DNA from: Undaria pinnatifida
Lineage: Eukaryota; Sar; Phaeophyceae; Laminariales; Alariaceae
Length of the DNA: 64,000 bases
Assembly: GCA_012845835.1 (NCBI GenBank)
Contig: JABAKD010000023.1
Span: forward strand, 2,428,197 to 2,492,196
Direction: 5' to 3'
The position numbers and the translations under genes were made by a program. Positions 42,406 to 54,446 of the stretch are shown here, piece by piece. Below the pieces are notes generated by a model. That model made no database searches and was not told the origin of the DNA. It saw nothing but the letters and a program-made list of their open reading frames with translations. Each line of letters begins with the position of its first letter. Position 1 is the stretch's first letter.

Positions 42406-44782
42406 AGGCAAGGGCTCCGATCCGAGCGCGGCTGCAGCGCGTGTTTTGGAAAACTGATAAATAATTGTGCGGACCACTTCAAACAACGAAATGTATTTGG
42501 TACTTTAGCTCGTATGATTTGTGGGGTGAGAACATCGCGTAGGCTACTGTTTCAAATTGGGGGGGGGATCCACCGCAGCTGTCATTCAGGCACGCAGTGC
42601 AGCCCTTTGGGGTTTCCGGGTCACCAACCCGGGCCGCAGTGCCGGTTTTACGGTCACCAGGTGTTAGGCATTATCGCGCGTAGGCGAAACGTCGCCAGAC
42701 GTGCTTATCTCTGCGCGCATCGATTGGGGGTCAACGGGGGCGCGGGGCTCGGAGCCAGTTCTTGATGAGAGGAAGTAGTCATCCGCACGACGGCGGTCTG
42801 ATACTTCGTTAGGTTGACCGGAAGTTGTGGAGTCATCACGGGTTCAACATGCAGTGTCGGGATCGCCGGTTCCACTATTTCCGCAGAAGTTCTCAAAATG
42901 GTGTGTTCGTGGACACGAAAAGACGAGTGAGAGCCTGCAGGCACTCCAGATGAAATGATGAACTGGTCTCAAGCGGGTGGCACTTGAGTGCCTGTCTGAG
43001 AGGATTTCTGCTCTTCACCCGCCCCTGAGTATGTGGTCAGCGTAGCTAAGCTTGATGAATCCTCTGCGATACGGAGGAGACCCCAATGCCCGACGTTCAT
43101 TTAGGGGAAAGCCGAGTCGACCGCTAAAAGGGACTCGGGGTTCCGGCACCGGCCTTCCCCGACTCAAACCAACCGTCGCCGTGTGGTCGGGACCAGGAGG
43201 CGTGGGGTCGTAGGGACGAGGCGGGGGATGACGCTCTCGCAAAAAATATACTGTGGCACGGTGGGTATATCCGGGGCACGCGATGCGCGATGGGGAGCGT
43301 TGCTCGAAGCGAGGGCTCCCGGCGCGTCATTGGTGCCACCACAACAATTTGCAGCAGACGTTGCAACAAGCGTAGGCGAGACGCGGGGTTTGGGCGCAGC
43401 CGGGCCTGATCACGGGCGGCGGCTAGTACATGGTTCTAAAGTCGGTGCTGGAGGAAAAATGACAGATGCGCATCGTTTTTCAGTGTCGGTAGTAAGGAAA
43501 CGAGTTCCAGAGCTCGTCGCCGTAGCAAGATATCCTGTATCACGAAGCATAAGGATTTTGCCGGCGCCCATGGTCAACGTTCGGGCCTTAGGTGCAACGG
43601 TCGCGATTGGTGGGCGCAGGGCGATTGACGAAAGTGCGACACGAATATCATGGGAAATACATAGTTGGCCCCGTGCCAATGCTGGCGGTGGACACGCAAG
43701 GGGTGCCGTACCACCGTCGGACCTTCCGTCAGCAGTGCGGAAAGTGCCAGGTCGACGCGCATTTAGAATACTATTCTGCGACGGACCAAAGCGCATGGTA
43801 AAGGCGTTATTCGTGGAAGCGGGCGAGGGCGGGACATATAGGGGTTTCAAATGTGGCCGAGCTATTAGTGATCTGACCTTAGCTGACGTTAAACCCCTGC
43901 GCGAGTATCCAGAACGCCCGTCTTCTGACTTGTGACAGGAGGTGCGTGACTGGCCCTGACCGTGTCGCCGGCCAGACCGCCCTTGCAAGAGTTAGTTCCG
44001 TGTCCTTCAGTTTTGTTGCCGCGGTGGTGGCGCCACATGCCTTTCTGCCAGCGCCGGATGCGCGTCGCCATTGTTCCCGAGCTTTCGAAGGCCGGAAATT
44101 ATGCAGGGACTAACAAATATAAAAGTGTGCGTGAACTGTTTAAAAGACTGCGAAAATTAGTGGAAATTTAGGCGGTGTCCTTGGTTATCACGAAGGGTCT
44201 CCGCGTATGAGATCCGTGAAAGGAGACCTTCTCAGAAAGGATGGCCATCGATCGAGATGGTACATCTAACAGTGCAAAATCATCACAATGTGACATCGCC
44301 TAGTGCGAGTACGACGTAGATGAGATCCATGGGTCGGTGGAATCTTCTGAAACGTTCACGACAACCGAGTCGCGTTGCGAGCCCGTCGCCGAAGCAGACG
44401 TTTGCGGTGTTGCGCGTCCATGCCCGCGGTCTAGGGCGGAAGGCGGGGAATTTCACGGGGCGGAAACACGCATCCTTGATACCGCAAGTAAAAAAAATAC
44501 TCCTTCGTCATTTCTGGCTGGTGTAATTATTCGCAAGGGTACCCAAAGCTAACCGCATGCATCGATCAAATAAATGCCTAAAGACGAGCTGCCACCTGCC
44601 CATGGTACAAAGTAGGTACGAGCTGCGGAACGTGCTCGTTATACGCCATAACACACTTTTCCAGCAGCAGCCCCACCCCTGGCGCCAACGCGCGCTTGTC
44701 CCCTGTTCCCCCGAAACTACCATCCGAAAGACCGGGGTAGTAGGTCGCGTTAAGGGTGCCGTTGTGTACGGAATGCCGTTCA
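42406..44782. other. Decayed coding-like stretch, unassigned
   Basis: GC-rich sequence with long frames on both strands, the largest being 43183-43935 plus (250 residues) and 43410-43988 minus (192 residues). They overlap antisense and neither shows a motif I know. The context suggests eroded retroelement sequence. Confidence 0.35.
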
Positions 44783-45265
44783 CTAAGAGCAGACGCTCAA
44801 TTTTCCGTAGTCAAATTGCCTGCTCAGTCCGTGGAAAAGGTCAAAGGACGTCGGTCCATAATCTCCTCTGTCAGCAGCTCGCGAGACTAGACCAAAGTTG
44901 TCATCAATGTCGTTGTTTAGGGTGGGCGCGGACGGTTTGTCATTGTTGATAGCAAGGTCGAAAACTCTGTGGAGGGTGAGTTTCTGCCCGGGGACCCCAA
45001 CCCGGGATTTTAAGCCATCTCTACCACAGAGCGAACCTAAAACCATGAGGACGTCGGTTTGAGCTTGTTTGACGGAACGCATCAGTTGTTGGGCGGCGAG
45101 AGCCAGATTGGGGATTGTGGGGGGCAGGGATGTTATGCGCGCTACCTTGCGCGTGTCAGTATTGATGTACATGGACGCGACGGTAGTGACGTGTTCGGGT
45201 TCTACCCGGGCGGCAGCCTCGTCTATGAGAGCCTGTAGCTCGCGGGCTAGAGCGGATGATGACAA
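44783..45265 (-). pseudogene. Unrecognised protein-like ORF, possible gag relic
   Basis: The 160-residue frame has a balanced, protein-like composition with helical stretches (ALARELQALIDEAAARVEPE, NLALAAQQLMRSVKQAQTD) and no low complexity. No homologous family is recognised. Together with 45765-46980 on the same strand it might be a decayed gag-like polyprotein, but this is inference from position and composition. It could also be a genuine but unknown gene exon. Confidence 0.35.
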
Positions 45266-45764
45266 CTGGGCGCGCTCACCAGATATATTCTTTTTTTCAA
45301 ATATTCCACAAGAGACACTACGTCTGTCAAAGACGTAACTTACCTATTTAGTTGTTGTACCGCGTGGACGTCAGGGGGGGGGGTGCCCCAAACTACTCCC
45401 CCGCCGAAGAGTCATAGGGTGGGCCCAAGGTGTAGTCCCGAGTTATGGCCGCCCGAGTTTTGTCCAGAAGACATGGTGTGGCCTTCTTCTTTGCCGTGGT
45501 GCGCCGAGCACATGGGATGGCCGTTTCCATCACCCCCATTGCTGTGGCCGGCGCGTCAGTGGTGGTTCATGCCGAATCTGCCCGCCCGACGGTCGCGACC
45601 ATTGCCCCTCCACCCCAATGACAGTCACGGACACCCTCGGCTCACCTATCGCCGCTGCGGGAGAAATTGATGCTGGCCGGTTGGTTCGCCCAACTGTCGG
45701 CGTGCTCCGATGGGGTCGGCCATAATACACACTCGGATACGCACGCATGGCCGCTCCTGAGCGC
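45266..45764. other. Gap between two unrecognised minus-strand relics
   Basis: All minus frames contain stops here. The plus 95-residue frame at 45383-45670 is proline and tryptophan rich and unrecognised. Confidence 0.35.
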
Positions 45765-46980
45765 TTAACAGAGGGTGCGCACGACGACAGTCAGGGGCTG
45801 GGTCAAAAATGAAAACGGGCCAGTCTTGATCGTCGATTCACCCACAAATAACCGATGGTCCAGAAGCTGGGACAGCGCAGCGGATGCTGCTGCCACGACC
45901 TGGGTCGCTAGCTCCGTACCGAAACGCACACCCTTGTTCACCGCTGCCATGCCGTGGACTCTGCCGTCCATGAAGGCCCCTCCTTTGAGATAGTCGACAC
46001 CGCCGCAGCGAAACAGGCCACAACCGACGAGGGACCCACAGCATCGGCGCGCGCTGCGCCCGGGAACCTTATGGCCGCCGCCGAAGGGTGGATCCCAGTG
46101 TAGATGGCAGGAATTTCCTTGACAGCAAAGGCGCCCGACCGAGAAAGAGACGGGTCCCAACCCCGTTTGAAGGGGGGGGGGGCTCGAAGGGAGTTGGTTG
46201 TTCGACAGATTAAGGCCGAGAGGGCTGGGCTGGAGTTCCCGCGGCAACAGCGACGGGGTAAGGCTCTGTGGCCATGTACGGGGTCCATGCGGCCACAACA
46301 GCAGGATCGCCCGATGAAGAGGGCGACACCGCAGCTATATCGGTGGGAGCACGAACATTTCGGCGATGCGTGTCGCCGCGCTTGGCAAAAACCTTTTCGC
46401 TTGCAAGATCGCCGCATCTGCCGGCTGCGACTCTCGTCCGCTGCCACATCTGCTGCCCTAGAGCGATTACCTTTCTTCTATTGCGGCATGACGTGGGCCC
46501 TCTCCTCGGGAGTGCTCGCGACCGCCTTTCTGCTGCTACGCAGGAGGTGGTGTCTCTGGCCTATGCCGCTTCCGCGGTGGCCAGCGCCTCGTTGTCGGCA
46601 CGGTCCGCCTCCTCTTGTCTCAGAAAGGTCTCACGGGCGACGTCGGAGACCACCCAGTCCCGAACAGTAAATGCCCAGAGAGGGAAGCCGAGGTAATTTC
46701 GGACGTCAGCCGGGATCCTCTGCCAGTGGACCTCAGTGAGGGCACCATGGAGTATTAGGGGCAAGGCCGGGAAGGATGGGAGGTCCGTGTGGACGGGCGA
46801 CTCTTCATCATGGCCCCTTCGGACCGGCCGGGAGGGCTCTATCTCCTCGAGCCGTACGGGGCCCATTCCGGGGGGAGGAGAGGGGGTTGTCGGCCGGGGC
46901 CCGATCCCGTATTTCCCTTCGCGAAGGGGGAGCGCGTCGTTGTACGTGCCGTCATGCGCGGCCCGTGTGTCGTCAACCAC
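45765..46980 (-). pseudogene. Unrecognised minus-strand coding relic
   Basis: Pieces in successive frames look like one eroded protein. LHGALTEVHWQRIPADVRNY and DWVVSDVARETFLRQEEADR lie at 46561-46760; a Pro/Ala-rich middle follows (46210-46449), then a piece with AIYTGIHPSAAAIRFPG. The 3' piece (45765-46000) has NKGVRFGTELATQVVAAASA and LSQLLDHRLFVGESTIKTG. No family is recognised; a retroelement gag is possible. C7-G10 homopolymers at about 46173-46182 and 47129-47147 may account for some frameshifts. Confidence 0.35.
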
Positions 46981-47237
46981 GCCCTCCGAGAGGTCCGATT
47001 AGGTGCTCTCCTCGTCTTCGAAAATCCGGCACCGGCTATCGCGGCACAGGCCGTACCAGTCCCTCTCCCGAGCCTAGTCTGATCCCGTAGATATTGTGGA
47101 AGAGGGGGGGCGTTGTTCACTATGAGCCAGGGGGGGGGGGGGGGGGGTAGCCGGACGGTGGTGGGCTGCAGAGGGGGCAGAAGGAGGCACTGTGGTGAGC
47201 AGTACCCAGGCTTGGCTGTATCGCAAGACATGGTCAT

Positions 47238-47825
47238 GCAATGCGCGGTGAGCTCCGCTGTACGCTATGTGTTATAAGACTATGGGCTGTTACAAACACA
47301 GGCCACACCTTGCAGGTCTCTCTACTATGCGGGTTCCAAGTCGGTCACTCACTGGTACTGGATAAGTTCTTGTATTAGTCGACACGCCTGCGGATGAAGA
47401 ACTAACTATGTGCAATTCCTTGGAGCAAAGGCATTATCCCCTTTCTCCTAGAAGCACACACCTTCGAAGTCATGTGACACCCCGTATATATCATATTCGT
47501 ATTCAGATATTATGGAGTTTGCGGTAAAACTTCGACTCTAAACTAAATTCGTTCACGGTTCGATTACTCGTAGTAGGTGGGCCTCCAGTATTGCTCATAC
47601 ACCCCATTGTTGACGGGATTTAGACCGCCAGAACTCCAACACAGCCTGTACTAGGAGTGCATCACTCGGGGTACGAAATGTCCTCGAGGGTTGAAAAAAA
47701 TTCATCGAAATCAACAACACCGCCACCATCTACCATCGCGTACAAATCCAGTGGGGGCAGGTCGAGGTAGGAGACGGACATGAAAACATGACTTGTGGAA
47801 GACGTAGTTTCCGCTTGTTCGTTGG
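47238..47825. other. Gene-less stretch
   Basis: No frame above 60 residues and no repeat noticed; AT-rich relative to the preceding 5 kb. Confidence 0.5.
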
Positions 47826-47890
47826 ATGGCCGGCACGATGACCGTTGTTAATGTAGCCTCTTACGAACATTTGGTGCAACTACATATCTG

Positions 47891-48355
47891 GTGGCTACAC
47901 CACGAAGACTTCACAGGAAACAGCGAGTTGTATTCAACATGTTGTATGATATACAAGTCAACAGGGGCACACGAGCCAAATTTACCTTCCGGGGAGCAAC
48001 ACATGCGTGCCCATTGGAACCCTACCATTTTCACGGATACTTATCATGCACGGTCCCTGCTGTTTACGTGTAAGTTCATGAGGAAAATGCCTGCAGTTAT
48101 CCGTAAAATATAGCTAACAAAGGTTTGGTGGCGTTGAATAATTTAAAACCATACCTGCTGGTGTCAGCTGTAGAGATTCAACGACTGCGGTACTCCGCCA
48201 TGGCAGTTTTCCCTGTCCGCACACCGTCCTTTTATCCCTTGTCAGTGTGTCCCAGATGTTTCCCAAATTTGATATCGGTGCGCCGTTGTGGGACACCAAT
48301 ATGCCAAAGGGTGCACCGGGCAACGATTTACGGAGAAGAGTCAAGTACTCTACAC
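47891..48355 (+). pseudogene. Possible DnaJ (HSP40) C-terminal domain relic
   Basis: The frame 47891-48073 reads YDIQVNRGTRAKFTFRGATH followed by CPLEPYHFHGYLS and VPAVYV. The order resembles the start of a DnaJ C-terminal substrate-binding domain (I-x-V-x-x-G-x-R/M...F-x-G-x...P-x-x-x-P-G-D...H-P-x-F). A later frame (48247-48600) has TNMPKGAPGNDLRRRVKYST before LP, resembling the EGMP...GDL-V-FP block. The part between is out of frame, so if real it is dead. No J domain is seen. The match is by eye and could be chance. Confidence 0.3.
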
Positions 48356-48600
48356 AACTACCATACGAGCACTCCTGTACATCCCACACAGAGTTGTCGT
48401 GCTTTTTGAAGAATTTCGCCTCATGGGTACGTTCAATTGCTCCGGTGGTAAACGCTGTAATTGTGTGTAAGGGGAGGTTGTGGGATGATCGTTATTTATG
48501 CAATATATCGAACGAGCAACAGATATCATTGTCGATTGAGTGCACGTTGCATGGCCTAAGCGGCTCGGCAGCCAAGCTAGCATACCGGCGGATCACCTAA

Positions 48601-49398
48601 CGCACCACCATATAAAGTTTGTGCGGGATATCAAATGCTAGAAAAATCCACCTGAAAATACGTTTCTAAAGGAAGAAATTGACCTTAGCCACGGCATCGC
48701 GTTTTCATAGATACCACCGAGTGATACATAAATCTCATCTACATACTTAAGTCGCCGAGCAAAAACCTACAGCACATAACCCTGAAGTTGCAAGGAGTAG
48801 CAACACGTATCGGTCTGTGATGTTGTGATTCAAGAATAGCCACGAAACGTATCCGGCACGACGTAGACACCAACACCTTGGCGACCGCTACGTCACCCCC
48901 ATCGTACGACGAATTCCAGCCTATCCCCCTGATGGGACTTGATAGTTCATCACAACGGTCACTGGGCATAGTTCTTTCGTAGCTTTCTACGGATCGCCGT
49001 CTTGGGATTATGTGGACTGGTAAAGTGCTTTTTTGCTGTCGTGAATGTTGGCATGCAAAACGATTGCTGCAAAATCAGGCCAATATACGGTAAGATGTCC
49101 TTAGCAAAAACCAGGCCACACTCCCTTCCCACAGTCTTGTCATCACGATTCGTTTCGGACACTAAATGCGCTTTGACTTCGCTTAATTCGCTATATTACA
49201 GGTCTAAGTACCATAATCCATACCAAACCTCGACATACATCCAGCGTCAACATGTGCCGAACTATTGGCGAATTACGAAACAAAGAAGACAATAAACCAG
49301 GCGGCCCGTACTTCACGAAAAACGCCAAATATGTAGTAACACAAGGGATCGAATTTCATAAATACCTAGATATAAATAATGTACATCGCACAGCTTTT
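48601..49398. other. Gene-less stretch downstream of the EsV-1-7 gene
   Basis: No recognisable domain; frames are under 100 residues on both strands. This is the 3' flank of the minus-strand EsV-1-7 gene. Confidence 0.5.
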
Positions 49399-51351
49399 CT
49401 ACAAACACTCGGCTTTTACATGAACCGTGGCCCCCAGCTGGGCACGAAACGATGGGGTAGATGAACTAGTCCTTCTGCGATCAGTTCCCACAGTGCGTGT
49501 CAGGCCATCCCGCAAGCGGCCGTGATCAGCGCAGTGTGTAGGTTGCGCATCGACGAGTCCCCACCTTGACAACAATCGACAACCAGAAACTTCACACCTT
49601 TGTTTGAAATCAATCACCAAACCGGCCACAAGGTTATCCTTATGGTGGAAGCATACAGATGCCAAACCTTCGGCTAGGATACCCCATCGCGAAGTTCTGG
49701 TGCAGGAGTCGTGAGAGCAACGGTTGCTGTTGGCATTCACCATCCCGTTCAGGGCATGCTGCTTGCAGTACAGGGGCTTCCCGCTGCCATTGGCATTGAA
49801 CGTCGGGCACGTCGTACACGACGAATGTGAACAACGCTTCCTATATAAGTTTACCATGCTATCCTCCGCATGTTGTTTGCAGTACACAGGCGTCCTGTTG
49901 CCGGGGGTACCGATGCTTGGTCGCTTCACGCGCGAGTCGTGTAAGCAACGACAGGTGAGCACGTCGACTATGCCGTCCTCTGCATGTTGTTCGCAGTAGA
50001 AGGGCTTCTTACTGCCAAATATATTGAAGGTCGGGCGCTTCGTACATGACTCATGTGAGCAAAGGCTGCTGTGTACGTCTACCATGCTACCATCGGCATG
50101 TCGTTTGCGGAACAAGGACTTCTTGCTGCCAACGATATTGAAGCTCGGGCGCTTCGTACACGACTCGTGTGAAAAACGACTGTTACGTACGTCTACCATG
50201 CCATTCGCTGCATGTTGTTTGCAGTACACTGCCCTCCCGCTTCCGGGGGCATTGAACGTCGGTTGCTTCGTGCAAGAGTCGTGTGAGCAACGAGTGCTGC
50301 GCACATCTACCATGCCATCCCCTGCATGATCTTTGCAGTACCTCGTGACCTTGCTCCCCGGCGTGTTGAAGCTTGGTCGCTTGCTGCACGACTCGTGTAA
50401 GCAACGTCTGTTGCGTACGTCTACCATGCCATCCTCTGCATGCCGTTTGCAGTACACAGCAGCTTTGCTGCCAATACAATTGAACGTCGGCTGCTTCGGG
50501 CACGATCCGTTGGAGCAAAGAATATTGCGGATGGGTATCATACCCTCCTCTGCATGTTGTTTGCAGTACACCGCCGCCTTGCTGCCGGGGATGTTGTAGG
50601 TCGGTTGCTTTGTGCACGAGTCGCGCAAGCAACGATTGCTGCGTACATCAACCATGGAATCATCGGCATGCTGTTTGCAGTACAAGGGCTTATTGCTACC
50701 AATGGTATTGAAGGTCGGGCGCTTTGTACACGACTCGTAAAGGCAACGACTGTGTCGTACGTCTACCATGCCATCCTCTGCGTGTTGTTTGCAGTACACT
50801 GCCGTCTTGCTGTCGGCGGCATTGAAGCTTGGTCGCCTTGTGCACGATTCGTGTGAGCAACGTTTGCAGTTTACGTATACCATGCCTTCTTCTGCATGCT
50901 GCCTACAGTATACTCCCCCCCTGCGTCCGGGGATGTTGTAGCGCGGTCGCTTCATGCACGACTCGTCGGAACAACGCCTGTTGCGTACGTCCACCATGCC
51001 ATCCTCGGCATGTTGTTTGCAGTATCTTGGCGTCTTGCTGCCAACGACGTCGAAAGTCGATCGCTTCGTGCACGAATCGTGTGAGCAACAACTGCTGCCT
51101 ACGTCTACCATGCCACCTTCTGCATGTCGTCTGCAATACAACGGTCTCCTGGTGCCGGGAACATTATATTGTGGCAGCTTCATGCACGTGTCGTGTGAAC
51201 AACGCTGGCCGAAAATCTCGACCATGCCGTTCTCAGCATGTTGTTTGCAGTACACCGGCTTAATTCTGCCGGCGACATTGAAGGTCGGCTGCTTCTTGCA
51301 GGTGACATGCAAACAACGCCCCATGTCAGTCCTCGCCCGAGCTGTACACAC
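49399..51351 (-). CDS. EsV-1-7 repeat protein
   Basis: A single uninterrupted 650-residue frame. Residues 13-620 consist of about sixteen 38-residue repeats. Canonical ones read RCSHDSCTKRPTFN..GSK..VYCKQHAEDGMVDV, with spacing C-x4-C-x16-C-x2-H-x12, the EsV-1-7 motif, presumed to bind zinc. Repeat 11 has lost two Cys (FSHESC, LFRKRH) and repeat 13 its second Cys (CLHDSR). The last two repeats are variants (RWGILAEGLASVCFHH and GCRLLSRWGLV). A basic low-complexity tail follows. The family includes the Ectocarpus developmental regulator IMMEDIATE UPRIGHT; what this member does cannot be inferred. The start Met at 51351 lies 12 residues before the first Cys; no intron is needed. DNA repeats of 114 bp invite unequal crossing-over. 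A decayed paralogue lies at 33893-35200. Confidence 0.9.
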   Translation of the reverse strand: MCTARARTDMGRCLHVTCKKQPTFNVAGRIKPVYCKQHAENGMVEIFGQRCSHDTCMKLPQYNVPGTRRPLYCRRHAEGGMVDVGSSCCSHDSCTKRSTFDVVGSKTPRYCKQHAEDGMVDVRNRRCSDESCMKRPRYNIPGRRGGVYCRQHAEEGMVYVNCKRCSHESCTRRPSFNAADSKTAVYCKQHAEDGMVDVRHSRCLYESCTKRPTFNTIGSNKPLYCKQHADDSMVDVRSNRCLRDSCTKQPTYNIPGSKAAVYCKQHAEEGMIPIRNILCSNGSCPKQPTFNCIGSKAAVYCKRHAEDGMVDVRNRRCLHESCSKRPSFNTPGSKVTRYCKDHAGDGMVDVRSTRCSHDSCTKQPTFNAPGSGRAVYCKQHAANGMVDVRNSRFSHESCTKRPSFNIVGSKKSLFRKRHADGSMVDVHSSLCSHESCTKRPTFNIFGSKKPFYCEQHAEDGIVDVLTCRCLHDSRVKRPSIGTPGNRTPVYCKQHAEDSMVNLYRKRCSHSSCTTCPTFNANGSGKPLYCKQHALNGMVNANSNRCSHDSCTRTSRWGILAEGLASVCFHHKDNLVAGLVIDFKQRCEVSGCRLLSRWGLVDAQPTHCADHGRLRDGLTRTVGTDRRRTSSSTPSFRAQLGATVHVKAECL

Positions 51352-54300
51352 CTGTCGATCTTAGATGTAACGCAACGCACCGTGGCATTCATGGGTTTCA
51401 AAATCAACAGGTTAAGGGGGTCGATACACCAAGAGGGTTCCCTACGAGCAGTACCAGATGTGGATCTGTGAATCTGCGCCGTACATGCATCAACTAGAAT
51501 GCCGGTGGCACCGGCTGTACGCCAGGTGAACTTGCAAGTATAACGGCACTGATTAATGTGATGTTACGTACGTCACTTACTGACTGTTTCCTACTCGACG
51601 TAGAAAATCAACGCGGTTTGCGGTCGCGGGGAAATGCACAGTTCAGGAACTGAAACGGGAAAACGAATTTTGTTCACCGAGGCGGGGCTTACAGCGGGGC
51701 CCCTCAGATAGCCTGACGAAAGGCGTTCGACCAACTTGGTCACGCCCTGTGGCACCACCTGCTGTCGTCCCAGTATGGCAATGAAGACCCAAATATTGAC
51801 AGAAGCCGATGACGTCCATCGCCACAAAATATAAATTATAATAAAGTCTGATGCCCTAAACTACGACATATTTCCTTCAGCGGACAGGTCGGGAAGTCGT
51901 TAGGTTACCTTTGACGATGCTCACTGGTCTTGAAAAAAAAAATACAAAAGTTACGGCGACTACTTGATGCTGCTATTGAGTCATGAAGGTGCATCAGTGT
52001 GATAGTGGCATTAGTAAAACCCTTCGTTGTAGCATGGCACATATGTGCCGGCCATCGACGGTGTTTGCATCTTTTTTATATATTTTTCAACTATTAAGCA
52101 ATCTAAACTAACGAGCATGGCGGTGTAGTAACATAGAAATCCGATAATTAAGCAAGCCGTGGCAAATTAGTCCAAGTGATTGTCACGCAAACCAAGGTGC
52201 ATAAAGTACTCAGCGTACGAGGCGGTTTCCAACGTCGTCTGAAAGGGGAACATAATACTCCTATGAATCATTTCTCTAGATGCAATCCGTGGCTCCACCA
52301 TAAAAATAGTTAATGTCTACCAGGTAATTAGAGTACGATGCCTCTTGCCACGCAAGATAAGCTCAGGTAAGCTAAATCCCACCATAATGATAATCATGAC
52401 ACGCAAGCATGTTTGCAGCACATGCCGGTCGCGGGATTGCGCGATTAGAGTGGAACCACAATATGAAAACGTCGTATTATGTTACGTCATTGTAACGCCA
52501 AAGTATACCGAATAGAAGAGACATTACAATTTAAGACGCAAAAGGTAGGTAGAACTCTAGACGATCGAGGAGAGCACGTATTATAAAACAACTAATTTGA
52601 GACATGCTGAAACGCCAAATCAGCCTACGTGAAGAGGATCGACGTGAGTAGGCCTCTAGCCTTGTACCATATAATAGCTTTTCAAATCCCTTATTAATAC
52701 CCATCACAATGACGGCTACTCATACGTCGGGTATTATGCTCGCCGGGTTATGGGTAACTGTTGCGGAGCATAAAAACATGCTAAGTAAACCAGTTCTGAG
52801 TTCTACCTGCTTTTTTACTCCTAGTACGCAACAAGTATACATATGTAAATCCCCAATGAACATTATAACCTTTGCTTTCAGCTGTTTCTGTTGTACACGC
52901 TAGGTGTAGAGTTAGAAGTACCGGTGTTGAGTCTGCCCACGGTAGATGTTGCACGACTTTATCCGGACAGTTCTGAGAGTTTGAGCTCATTATGTGTGGA
53001 ACTATCGATTGGGACGATACCTTGACTAACATGCATGTTCTAGAATTTACGGAGAGTAACGATGGTCATGTCATAGAAGTTATGAGTTAGCTGCTCTAGC
53101 TCAGGGAAGGAAACTTCAGCTTCACCGCTTTGCTTGCGATGACCACTGTTTCCGTGGTTCGTGGGTATGTTAGAGTGTTGACGTTGTATGTGTATCATGT
53201 ACTGCTTGCAAAAATACCGTTGTTTGCCAGTAAAAGTCAGAAAGAGTCAAACATATTTTGACGCGATAATCCCGACTTTCGTCGGGTGCTAGGTGGCACT
53301 ACTTAAACAACGCGTGGGCAGTTTGCACTCCGATTAACGCTCGAAGCAGCTTTACGTTCCATAGACGCAAGCCCTAACAGCGGAGCACTCTTGATGGTGA
53401 ATGAAAGAAATTACGGTTGCGGAATCTCCTTGAACCCCCATCCGCCATCAACGCCAGAGGTCAAGACGGCAGGGGGAATTTGTGCTTCGGACGGTTTCAA
53501 ATGTCGACAGGGAGAAGTCGGAAGAAAGCGATAAAGCCGGTTGGTTTCGGGTTGTCGCTGTCATGACGCTGTTGTTGGAGATGCTCTCAAAAGGAACCTC
53601 GGCAGCTATATTGCTTTGTCCCAGTCTTCGACGGAAGCGTTGGTATCGTCAAAATAAAAAACGTAAGCGTTTGGAGATAACCACCATAATCGAGGCATCT
53701 AAGAGACACAGGACGTCGCCACACAACTCAGCACAGACACAGGGCAGATTCCCAAGTTATTGTTGAAACCTCAGCACACCTGGAATGAGCAACAGCTGCT
53801 CTACAGTGGTGTTCAGAAGAATTCCCCGCAACAACGGCTACGCTATTTATACACCGTTTGTGCAAGGCCTTCTATCGGCACAACGTTTGCTGGGTCGCAC
53901 ATCAGCTGCAATAATCACACGGCAAGGGCATTGAGAAGCGATACACGTGAAGGGGCTGGCCGGGGTGTACCTGGGACGGGCAGGGAAGTCGCCAACGAGA
54001 AACAGAAAAAAAAAAAAAAAGTCACAGGTGGAGTAAGCTATCCCAGTGTGTCGGTCATACGTTTCTACATAAACTGGCAGGCGTTCAGTCCGACACTTTC
54101 ACTAGATTTGTCCCGGTCCATTGCCAATGCATTATTAATATAAAAGAACACCCACGCACCAACGTTCGAGACAAGTCTGGGGTGGCAAGTGGGTTCGAAA
54201 CAGGTGCTGATACTTTCGCTTCTGGCCAAGGAAAACGTGACCAGTGGAGCGAGGGAAAGGCCACTAAATGAATAATATACTATCCTATAACACTACTATT

Positions 54301-54438
54301 GACAGACCATTAAAAAATATATATGTTTCACTAAGCATCGGCAGAATCTTTGGTGACCAAGAGTTTACCCTGCACGACTGCAAGACGCCTGGCAGTAAAA
54401 TTGCACAATGCGGTCGAACATGCAGAGACCCTCCCGCA
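51352..54438. other. Gene-less stretch upstream of the EsV-1-7 gene
   Basis: About 3 kb of mostly AT-rich sequence. It should contain the promoter of the minus-strand EsV-1-7 gene near 51360-51600, but no motif stands out. The largest plus frames (53482-53766, 94 residues; 53760-54143, 127 residues) have no recognisable domain. A small hairpin CCCGA-TTT-CGTCGGG-like sits at about 53272-53287. Confidence 0.5.
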
Positions 54439-54446
54439 GATCATAG

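Noticed and set aside
43183..43935. 250-residue plus-strand ORF
   Set aside because: No motif recognised and an equally long frame runs antisense. GC-rich sequence gives long chance frames, so it was kept only as part of an unassigned stretch.
49399..51351. CRISPR-like regular repeat array
   Set aside because: The 114-bp periodicity is protein-coding and imperfect, with no unique spacers between identical short repeats.
49640..51407. Repetitive plus-strand and alternative minus-strand ORFs over the EsV-1-7 gene
   Set aside because: They repeat every 38 codons because the gene is a tandem array. Only the 49399-51351 frame keeps the Cys/His spacing.
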